Positions 1 through 4,834 of a stretch of DNA of 7,159 nt are shown piece by piece. How positions within the stretch are numbered: the first letter of the stretch is position 1; the number at the start of each line of letters is the position of its first letter. The position numbers and the translations under genes were made by a program. The notes under the pieces were generated by a model. That model was not told the DNA's origin. It was given only the letters and a program-made list of their open reading frames with translations, and ran no database searches. The stretch comes from Clostridia bacterium (GTDB lineage: Bacteria > Bacillota > Clostridia > Oscillospirales > Acutalibacteraceae). The stretch is taken from NCBI GenBank assembly GCA_017381395.1, contig JAFOCH010000156.1, forward strand, positions 1-7,159, given 5' to 3'.

Positions 1-982
1 GGTTTACGCCCTTAATTTTAATCATTCGGTCATTGAATTTGAATGTGCCGTCGATAATCTCGCTCTTACAGAATGCAACCGTTTCGGCAATATATTCGCC
101 CATTCCGTCGATGAGAAGGGTATAAAGCTCGGGACTTTCGGCGTTCCATAAAATCGGATTTTTAACAACGATTTCACAATGTCCGTTTTTATCAGTTTTT
201 GCCTCGCCTGCGTCCTTTCCGTCGGGGTCGGCGAGGGTTACAACGATGTCGTCGGGATTTGCCGCTTCAAAGTCGATCGAGAGGAGTGCTGACGAGTGGT
301 CAGCGGCAATTTCGGTGCGAATTTCGTAATCGCGGATGTGACCTCTCGGTCTGGCAAGAAGGTAAACGTCGCGGAAAATACCCGAATATCTAAACTTATC
401 CTGGTCCTCAAAGTAGCTTCCCTCGCACCATTTGAGATTGATTACAGTGATGCGGTTGTGACCGGGCTTTAAGAATGATGTAATGTTAAATTCGCTTGTC
501 GAATGCGAAACCTGGGAATAGCCGACAAAGCGACCGTTTATGTAAAGGTAGAAACAGCTGTCGACACCTTCAAAGTTGATGTATTTCTCCATTCCGTCCC
601 ATTCACTCGGGCAGGAAAAATCGCGCGAATATACGCCGACAGGGTTGTCCTTTGGAATATAGGGCGGGTCACAAGGGTAAGGATACTGTACGTTTACGTA
701 CTGTACCTTGTCATAGCCGTTGAATTGCCACATTGACGGTACCTTTACCATCTTTGACTTGTCAAGGCTTCTGTCAGGCGAAACTATGTCGTCGGGTACG
801 AGGTCGATATTCTCGTAGTAATGAAAATCCCAATCTCCGTTCAAAAGACCGAAGCGGTCACTTTCCTCACGCGTTTTGTCAAAAATTCCTTTTGCGTCAG
901 AGAAGGGGATGTAGTAGGCACGAGTTTTTTCTGTGCCGACGTGTAATGTTTTTAGGTTTTCAAAATATCTTTCAACTTTCAT
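1..982 (-). CDS. lacZ: Beta-galactosidase, glycoside hydrolase family 2 (LacZ type), N-terminal part, cut by window edge
   Basis: Hydrolyses terminal beta-galactosides such as lactose, probably in the cytoplasm, since no signal peptide is visible. The frame opens at ATG 982-980 and stays open to the window edge (327 residues seen). An AGGAG ribosome site (993-997) lies 10 nt upstream of the ATG. Seen: LNGDWDF (about 47-53) and VPSMWQFNGYD (about 81-91), the usual opening of the GH2 sugar-binding domain; EGVDSCFYLYING and GYSQVSHS (about 138-161); FEDQDKFRYSGIFRDVYLL (about 191-209), matching the LacZ hallmark EDQDxxRxSGIFRDV; then an Ig-like domain (about 217-305). The visible part stops at IKIKGVN, exactly where LacZ proteins read GVNRHE and the TIM barrel begins. 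Both catalytic glutamates therefore lie outside the window and activity cannot be judged. It is 130 bp downstream of alr on the same strand, with no clear terminator between them. Specificity for lactose rather than another beta-galactoside is inferred. Confidence 0.93.
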   Translation of the reverse strand, partial: MKVERYFENLKTLHVGTEKTRAYYIPFSDAKGIFDKTREESDRFGLLNGDWDFHYYENIDLVPDDIVSPDRSLDKSKMVKVPSMWQFNGYDKVQYVNVQYPYPCDPPYIPKDNPVGVYSRDFSCPSEWDGMEKYINFEGVDSCFYLYINGRFVGYSQVSHSTSEFNITSFLKPGHNRITVINLKWCEGSYFEDQDKFRYSGIFRDVYLLARPRGHIRDYEIRTEIAADHSSALLSIDFEAANPDDIVVTLADPDGKDAGEAKTDKNGHCEIVVKNPILWNAESPELYTLLIDGMGEYIAETVAFCKSEIIDGTFKFNDRMIKIKGVN

Positions 983-1010
983 ATTCAAAAAACTCCTTTT
1001 GGGGTTGTTT

Positions 1011-1038
1011 TTTATTTATTTAGGTACCTGTCGGTCAA
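1011..1038 (-). promoter_or_regulatory. Weak candidate promoter for lacZ
   Basis: Read on the minus strand: TTGACC (1038-1033, 5/6 to consensus), a 16-nt spacer, then AATAAA (1016-1011, 4/6). The start would fall about 25 nt before the lacZ ATG, just ahead of the ribosome site. The -10 is poor and the tract is A-rich, so this may be chance; read-through from alr is the alternative. Confidence 0.3.
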
Positions 1039-1040
1039 AC

Positions 1041-1108
1041 GATTGCCGACTCTTTCGGGTCGGATTGCCGCAGGCTTTTTCGGGGCGGATTGTCGCCGAT
1101 TCGCTCGC
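1041..1108. repeat. Imperfect tandem repeat of GATTG-spaced small hairpins
   Basis: The plus strand shows GATTGCCG at 1041-1048 and 1063-1070, and a divergent GATTGTCGCCG at 1088. TTTCGGGTCGGATTG (1053-1067) recurs 25 bp on as TTTCGGGGCGGATTG (1078-1092), 14 of 15 bases identical. Between the ATTG spacers lie short inverted repeats: CCGAC/GTCGG (1046-1050 with 1059-1063, loop region TCTTTCGG) and CCGC/GCGG (1068-1071 with 1085-1088). The stretch lies between the alr stop and the lacZ promoter region. No T-run follows on the minus strand, so it is not a normal intrinsic terminator. Confidence 0.5.
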
Positions 1109-1112
1109 CGTT

Positions 1113-2285
1113 TTAGTTGCTGCCAATCAGACTTCTTACTGCTACCGTTTCGCCGCCGCTCTTAAATACGCGGGTAACGCGCTTTCCGATAATGCAAACA
1201 AGCTCGTAGTTGATGGTGTCGAGCCGCTTTGCCAGACTGTCTACGGTGATTTCGTCATCTCCGTCGCGGCCAAAGAGGGTGACCGTGTCGCCAACCTTTG
1301 TATCGGGGATGTCGGTCACGTCAATCATCATCTGGTCCATACAAATTCGACCGATAATCTTTGCCCTTTTGCCGTTTACAAGCACGTATCCGTCCTTTGC
1401 CAGTCGGCGCTGATATCCGTCGGCATATCCCACGGCAACGGTGGCTACCATCATATCCTTTTCGGCGGTGAAGGTGCGACCGTAGGAAATATCCATTCCT
1501 GGTCCCAGCGGCTTTATCATCGAAATTACGCTCTTAAACGACATTGCCGGCTGAATATTCGGATTATCTAGCAGGTCGGAGGGCATCAAACCATACAAAA
1601 TTATGCCGGGTCTTGCTCCGTCGAGGTGCATTTCCTTGTGTGAAAAGATTCCCGCCGAGTTGCAACAATGCTTTAAATTAAATGTGATTCCGCTATCCTC
1701 AATTTTCTTTACCGCCGACATAAAGCGGTCAAATTGCTCTATTGTATAGCTCTGGTCACTGTCGCCGTCTAGATCGGCGGAGGCAAAGTGGGTGAATGCT
1801 CCGTCAACAATCAGTCCCGGCAATTTACAGGCCTCGATGGCCTCGTTTATGCCCTCGTCGGTGTATGCGTCAAAGCCGATTCGGTGCATTCCCGTATCGA
1901 GCTTTATATGTACGCGGATTTCCTTTGAGCAGGCGACGGCGGCATCGCTCAGTCGCTTTGCATATTCGGCGGAAAATACCGTCTGAAAAACGCCCAGCTC
2001 GGCCAATTTATCGGTGTATTCGGGCGGCGTATAGCCGAGAATGAGTATCGGCTTGTCTGTATCTGCACGCCAAAGCTGTTGCGCTTCCTCTAAATTCGAC
2101 ACGGCAAACATATCGGTACCGAGTGAATCGAGCTTTTGCGCGATGAATTCCACTCCGTGACCGTAAGCGTCGGCCTTTACAACCGAAATCATCTTTTTAT
2201 CGCCGATAAATTCGCGTATAATTTTATAATTGTGTTCAATTTTATCGAGGTCGATTTCGACCCAGCAGCGTTTGAAAAAATCCAT
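1113..2285 (-). CDS. alr: Alanine racemase (PLP-dependent)
   Basis: Interconverts L- and D-alanine in the cytoplasm, supplying D-Ala for peptidoglycan and for D-alanylation of teichoic acid. The 390 residues fit the family. Seen: VVKADAYGHG with PLP lysine K37; KLDTGMHRIG with K128 and R135, the counterparts of the carbamylated lysine and active-site arginine of Geobacillus Alr; RPGIILYG (225-232); DISYGRTF with Y268 as the second catalytic base; ICMDQMMIDVTD with C315-M316-D317 reaching the partner's active site; and NYELVCIIGKRVTRVF near the end. The N-terminal part is the Ala-racemase TIM barrel (to about 235) and the C-terminal part the beta domain. All key residues are present, so it should be active. 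The start is ATG 2285-2283 with AGGCGG just upstream. The stop is TAA. It lies 44 bp downstream of the SDR gene on the same strand and is probably its operon partner. Confidence 0.97.
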   Translation of the reverse strand: MDFFKRCWVEIDLDKIEHNYKIIREFIGDKKMISVVKADAYGHGVEFIAQKLDSLGTDMFAVSNLEEAQQLWRADTDKPILILGYTPPEYTDKLAELGVFQTVFSAEYAKRLSDAAVACSKEIRVHIKLDTGMHRIGFDAYTDEGINEAIEACKLPGLIVDGAFTHFASADLDGDSDQSYTIEQFDRFMSAVKKIEDSGITFNLKHCCNSAGIFSHKEMHLDGARPGIILYGLMPSDLLDNPNIQPAMSFKSVISMIKPLGPGMDISYGRTFTAEKDMMVATVAVGYADGYQRRLAKDGYVLVNGKRAKIIGRICMDQMMIDVTDIPDTKVGDTVTLFGRDGDDEITVDSLAKRLDTINYELVCIIGKRVTRVFKSGGETVAVRSLIGSN

Positions 2286-2329
2286 CTCATACCGCCTCTG
2301 TTAAGTTTATTTTATCCTGTAATAAAAGG

Positions 2330-3043
2330 TTATATTACCATTCCGCCGTTTACCCCGATAACTTGACCGGTGATAAACTCGCTTTCGGAAAGAAAAAGTG
2401 CGCATTTTGCGACGTCGAGTGGAGTGCCGATAATACCGAGTGGAGTTTCTTCGGTGAGGGCGTCAATGTCCTCGCGCGAAAGGTTGGCATTCATTTCGGT
2501 ATCAATAACCCCAGGTGCTATGCAGTTGACCCGAATATTCGAGGGGCCGACCTCCTTGGCCAGTGCCTTTGTCATGCCGATAAGTCCCGCTTTTGTCGCC
2601 GAGTAGGCAACCTCGCATGAAGCACCTGTCACACCCCACATGGAGCTGATATTGATAATGTGACCGCTCTTTTTTCTAATCATGTCGGGCAAAACGGCCG
2701 AGGTGCAGTTGAATGCGCCTGTCAGATTGACCGAAAGAATTCGTTGCCACTCTATTTCGCTCATGTCGGTAAAAAGCTTTATGCAGCCGATTGCCGCATT
2801 GTTGACCAGAATATCCACCGTGCCGAAATTGTCGGCAATGTCGGTGACCATTTTTTCTACCTCGTTTTTTACCGAAACGTCGACCTTATAGCAGCGAAGC
2901 TTGTCGCTCGTTGCAAGGAATTCCTTTGCCGCCTTGTCATCCTTTGAGTAGCAAAAGGCAACGTTATATCCCTTATTCAAGAAAATTTCGCAAATAGCTC
3001 TTCCTATTCCTTTGCTTCCGCCTGTGACTAGAACGGTTTTCAT
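2330..3043 (-). CDS. SDR-family NAD(P)H-dependent reductase, FabG/YmfI-like
   Basis: A classical short-chain dehydrogenase/reductase of 237 residues, complete and cytoplasmic. Seen: TGGSKGIG (7-14), the dinucleotide-binding glycine motif; NNAA (81-84, usual NNAG); N106 in SVNLTG; S134 in NISSMWG; and Y147-K151 in YSATKAG, so the N-S-Y-K catalytic tetrad is intact. PGVIDTEMN (177-185) and the ending ITGQVIGVNGGMVI are typical of FabG-like proteins. Two roles are possible: 3-oxoacyl-ACP reductase, or the YmfI-type reductase that completes the 5-aminopentanone modification of elongation factor P in Firmicutes. The SSMWG...GASCEVAYS segment recalls the latter, from memory only. No fatty-acid genes flank it. 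The start is ATG 3043-3041 with AGGAG (3054-3058) 10 nt upstream; the stop is TAA. It is the first gene of a probable SDR-alr unit. Confidence 0.9.
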   Translation of the reverse strand: MKTVLVTGGSKGIGRAICEIFLNKGYNVAFCYSKDDKAAKEFLATSDKLRCYKVDVSVKNEVEKMVTDIADNFGTVDILVNNAAIGCIKLFTDMSEIEWQRILSVNLTGAFNCTSAVLPDMIRKKSGHIINISSMWGVTGASCEVAYSATKAGLIGMTKALAKEVGPSNIRVNCIAPGVIDTEMNANLSREDIDALTEETPLGIIGTPLDVAKCALFLSESEFITGQVIGVNGGMVI

Positions 3044-3087
3044 ACTTTTTCGGCTCCTATCTGGTTTATAAAGGCATATACACTATA

Positions 3088-3116
3088 ATTATATAATTAT
3101 TTTGCTCAGATTACAA
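3088..3116 (-). promoter_or_regulatory. Sigma-A-type promoter for the SDR-alr unit
   Basis: Read on the minus strand: -35 TTGTAA (3116-3111, 4/6), a 17-nt spacer, and a perfect -10 TATAAT (3093-3088). The predicted start near 3081 gives a leader of about 38 nt carrying the AGGAG site of the SDR gene. TATAAT also occurs on the plus strand at 3084-3089 and 3092-3097, so the tract is locally palindromic, but those copies lack a good -35. Confidence 0.7.
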
Positions 3117-3169
3117 TAGAAAACCGCAATAAATCCAAAAGAAAATCGGTAATAATTTCGCATTTTTTA

Positions 3170-3181
3170 AAATACGTATTT
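3170..3181. promoter_or_regulatory. Perfect 12-bp palindrome, possible operator
   Basis: AAATACGTATTT reads the same on both strands. A related imperfect palindrome, ATAATACGTGTTAT (3246-3259, 12 of 14 symmetric positions), shares the central TACGT and lies 77 bp away centre to centre, overlapping the last base of TTGACA. The first site lies about 55 bp upstream of the -35 of the SDR promoter. A dimeric repressor or activator could bind here. In AT-rich DNA such sites also arise by chance. Confidence 0.3.
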
Positions 3182-3334
3182 ATATACCCTTTTGACCGCA
3201 AAACCGGGAATAAAAATTCACTGTCAAAAAATGTAATCAGTTGACATAATACGTGTTATTTACTACTAAAATATGTTATTGACGGTTAAAAAAGCTTGTA
3301 TCGAATGGGTTTTTACACATTTTCAACAGAGTTT

Positions 3335-3366
3335 TTAACAATTATTATGTTAACAAGGGTTGTTAA
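3335..3366. promoter_or_regulatory. Cluster of TTAACAA half-sites upstream of licD, operator-like
   Basis: TTAACAA (3350-3356), GGG, then TTGTTAA (3360-3366) form a perfect inverted repeat with 7-bp arms and a 3-bp centre. A further direct copy, TTAACAA (3335-3341), lies 15 bp upstream, and TGTTAA (3348-3353) overlaps the second copy. The cluster ends about 57 bp before the -35 of the licD promoter, a plausible position for an activator or a looping repressor. No regulator is identified in the window. Confidence 0.4.
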
Positions 3367-3423
3367 GAAAATGTAAAATTTATCCCTATTTATATGTAAA
3401 ATTATGCACAAAATTGGCAATGG

Positions 3424-3452
3424 TTGATTTTTTACGGAATTTATGATAATAT
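3424..3452 (+). promoter_or_regulatory. Candidate extended -10 promoter for licD
   Basis: TTGATT (3424-3429, 4/6), a 17-nt spacer ending in TGA, and TAATAT (3447-3452, 4/6). The TG at 3444-3445 sits in the extended -10 position (TGn before the hexamer), which compensates for the weak hexamers. The predicted start near 3459 leaves about 44 nt of leader with the licD ribosome site at its end. Confidence 0.5.
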
Positions 3453-3502
3453 AAAAATATATGTGCAAAAAATTACAACTTTAACGGGGAGGGAGTATAA
3501 GA

Positions 3503-4336
3503 ATGACCGAGCAAGAAATTAGAAAATTGCAGCTTAAGTCACTCGAAACCTTGCAGGAATTCGCAAAATTCTGTGACGCGAATTTTTTACGTTATTATAT
3601 CATCGGCGGTTGCTTAATCGGAGCCGTACGTGAAGGTGGATTTTTGGCCTGGGATGACGACATCGACGTTTTTATGCCCCGATCCGATTACGAGCGTCTG
3701 TGGCGAATGTGGGATTCGCGCGGCCGATTTAAGCTCCTTCGCACCACCGACCGCATAAATATAAGGAGTCAGTTTATGACCCTTTGCGACATCGAAACCA
3801 CCTGTGTCCGCCGCTTGACAAAGGATTTACCCATCCCGCAGGGAATCACGATGGATATTATTCCGCTTGACGGAGCGCCTTATTCGCGCCTTTCCCGCCT
3901 GAATCAAAAGCGGCACGCCGTTTTATACTCGGTGTATTGCCTCGATATGCTACCCGAAAATCACGGAGGACTTAGCCGATTTGTTACCAAGCTCCTACTG
4001 ATGAAACCCAAATGGCTCAAAAATCGTTTAAGAAAGCGCCACGAAAGGAAAATGATTCAGTATAATTTGGCCGATTGCGATTACCTAACCGAGCTTTGTT
4101 CGGGGCTCAAATATATGGGCAACGAGTATCCAAAGGAATGGTTTGTGGCAACCGTGCCGATTGAGTTTGAGGGGATGACTTTACCTGCGCCGAGAGGGTA
4201 TAAAAGGTATTTGACCGCCGTTTTTGGCGACTATATGACACCGCCCGATGACAGTGAACGCACCACCGACCACGGAATTTTATTTGTCGACACCGAAAGG
4301 TCGTATCTCGACACCCTCTATGGCGACGACGAGTAA
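3503..4336 (+). CDS. LicD-family phosphotransferase (surface polymer decoration)
   Basis: LicD proteins transfer a phosphorylated substituent, classically phosphocholine from CDP-choline, to teichoic acid or surface polysaccharide at the inner membrane face. The 277 residues match the family. Seen: YYIIGGCLIGAVREGGFLAW (31-50) followed by DDDID (51-55) and MPRSDYERL (58-66), the nucleotidyltransferase-fold signature (GG, then DxD metal ligands) of LicD; MDIIPLDG (117-124); and the C-terminal YKRYLTAVFGDYMTPP (233-248) with H257, also family-typical. No signal peptide or membrane helix is evident; a basic stretch around 169-183 could help membrane contact. The start is ATG with a strong GGGGAGGGAG site (3486-3495) upstream. 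The stop is TAA, and a terminator follows about 130 bp on. No choline uptake or CDP-choline genes lie in the window, so the group transferred is unknown. It appears to be a single-gene unit, divergent from SDR-alr. Confidence 0.92.
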   Translation: MTEQEIRKLQLKSLETLQEFAKFCDANFLRYYIIGGCLIGAVREGGFLAWDDDIDVFMPRSDYERLWRMWDSRGRFKLLRTTDRINIRSQFMTLCDIETTCVRRLTKDLPIPQGITMDIIPLDGAPYSRLSRLNQKRHAVLYSVYCLDMLPENHGGLSRFVTKLLLMKPKWLKNRLRKRHERKMIQYNLADCDYLTELCSGLKYMGNEYPKEWFVATVPIEFEGMTLPAPRGYKRYLTAVFGDYMTPPDDSERTTDHGILFVDTERSYLDTLYGDDE

Positions 4337-4465
4337 AAAAGAATGGGATGGAATTGTGGCTATTAAAAGCGATTCGATTAGAATAGAAGAAATGTTGAAT
4401 AAAATCACACACATTGCTGATTATTGTATTTGATTGGTTTGCTGAATTAAAAAAACCACCTGCTG

Positions 4466-4508
4466 TTGGGAGACGCTTCGTAAAGAAGTTTCTCCCAAAT
4501 TTCTTTTT
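4466..4508 (+). terminator. Rho-independent terminator downstream of licD
   Basis: TTGGGAGA (4466-4473) pairs with TCTCCCAA (4491-4498). Inside the stem, after one C/T mismatch and a G:T pair, CTTC (4476-4479) pairs with GAAG (4485-4488) around the loop GTAAA. ATTTCTTTTT follows directly. It would end licD transcripts about 130 bp past the stop. Confidence 0.85.
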
Positions 4509-4511
4509 ACA

Positions 4512-4544
4512 TAAAAAATTGACACTTATCTGTTGAAAGTGTCA
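4512..4544 (-). terminator. Rho-independent terminator on the minus strand, serving the CofE-like gene
   Basis: TGACACTT (4520-4527) and AAGTGTCA (4537-4544) form an 8-bp stem with a 9-nt loop. On the minus strand the stem is followed by A and then six T (4518-4513). It is the first minus-strand hairpin directly followed by a T-run after the CofE-like stop, about 290 bp downstream. If it is the working terminator, the whole hairpin array is transcribed as the 3' untranslated part of that mRNA. Confidence 0.6.
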
Positions 4545-4594
4545 TAGAGGGTTACATACTTTGAAATTATACCTATCTAAAAGAAAAAAATATT

Positions 4595-4769
4595 AGTGAT
4601 ATTGTGAGATAGGTCTCACAGTGATATTTTACCTTTCGGCAAAGTGATATTGAAACTTACAGTTTCAGTGATATTATATTCGCCTCTAAAACTCGCGAAG
4701 CGAATATAACTTGGGCGAAGCCCAAATATAACTGCGAAGCAATACAAATCGCCTTTGGCGAATATAACT
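4595..4769. repeat. Array of small hairpins with AGTGATATT / AATATAACT spacers
   Basis: Left half: four exact AGTGATATT copies (4595-4603, 4620-4628, 4643-4651, 4667-4675) separated by different hairpins: GTGAGA/TCTCAC (loop TAGG), TTACC/GGCAA (one mismatch, loop TTTC) and GAAACT/AGTTTC (loop TAC). Right half: AATATAACT at 4703-4711, 4725-4733 and 4761-4769, plus degenerate copies AATACAAAT (4741-4749) and TCTAAAACT (4685-4693). These are separated by TCGC/GCGA, TTGGGC/GCCCAA and TGC/GCA (all loop GAA) and CGCC/GGCG (loop TTT). Spacers are conserved while stems differ in sequence but keep pairing. The right-hand spacer is nearly the reverse complement of the left-hand one (8 of 9). At the centre ATATTCGC (4676-4683) can pair with GCGAATAT (4700-4707). 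No protein is encoded. From memory, hairpin arrays with spacers of this sort occur between genes in gut Clostridia; I cannot name a family. Confidence 0.85.
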
Positions 4770-4798
4770 GAGGCGCACTTCCTTACGGAGTGCGCCTC
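4770..4798. repeat. Strong GC-rich hairpin closing the array
   Basis: GAGGCGCACT (4770-4779) and AGTGCGCCTC (4789-4798) form a perfect 10-bp stem, extended inward by a T:G and a C:G pair around CTTAC. On the plus strand seven T (4809-4815) follow, but only after 10 intervening bases, so it is at best a poor plus-strand terminator. On the minus strand no T-run follows. It lies about 35 bp past the CofE-like stop and could protect that mRNA's 3' end. Confidence 0.7.
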
Positions 4799-4834
4799 TT
4801 GCGGGTGGTTTTTTTATTGTTTTTATTTACCTTA

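Larger units (their letters stand above)
3044..3502. other. AT-rich divergent intergenic region between the SDR gene and licD
   Basis: These 459 bp carry no convincing gene on either strand. They are much richer in A+T than the flanking genes. They hold a good promoter toward the SDR gene near the left end, a candidate extended -10 promoter toward licD near the right end, a perfect 12-bp palindrome, a related imperfect palindrome overlapping a TTGACA hexamer (3241-3246), and a cluster of TTAACAA half-sites. The TTGACA has only a poor -10 partner (TACTAA at 17 nt, or TAAAAT at 20 nt). Confidence 0.8.
4448..4816. mobile_element. Palindrome-bounded block, possibly a MITE-like insertion or a terminator split by one
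   Basis: The left arm TAAAAAAACCACCTGC (4448-4463) is the inverted complement of the right arm GCGGGTGGTTTTTTTA (4801-4816) with one T:G mismatch (a U:G pair in RNA). Two bases inside each arm stands a strong hairpin (4466-4498 and 4770-4798). Between them are a minus-strand terminator, an A-rich stretch and the hairpin array. The block starts about 110 bp after licD and ends 18 bp from the CofE-like stop. The outer TA on each side could be a target duplication of a Tc1/IS630-type element, but the A and T tracts make this ambiguous. There is no transposase gene. The arms also look like the two halves of one bidirectional terminator (A7, 8-bp stem, T7). Apart from the hairpins and terminators listed separately, 4337-4447 holds only a doubtful short frame. 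Confidence 0.45.

Noticed and set aside
1030..1112. Intrinsic terminator after alr
   Set aside because: Short inverted repeats are present, but none is followed by a T-run on the minus strand.
933..1571. Open frame of 212 codons on the plus strand
   Set aside because: It is the antisense shadow of alr and the lacZ start. It has no ribosome site and no family-like motifs, while alr on the other strand is complete with all catalytic residues.
3241..3272. TTGACA at 3241 as the main licD promoter
   Set aside because: The -35 is perfect, but at 17 nt the -10 is only TACTAA, and the better TAAAAT lies at 20 nt. The extended -10 site nearer the gene is preferred.
4595..4769. CRISPR array
   Set aside because: The repeated units are only 9 nt, and the intervening segments are self-complementary hairpins of 7-15 nt rather than unrelated spacers. 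No cas gene is present.
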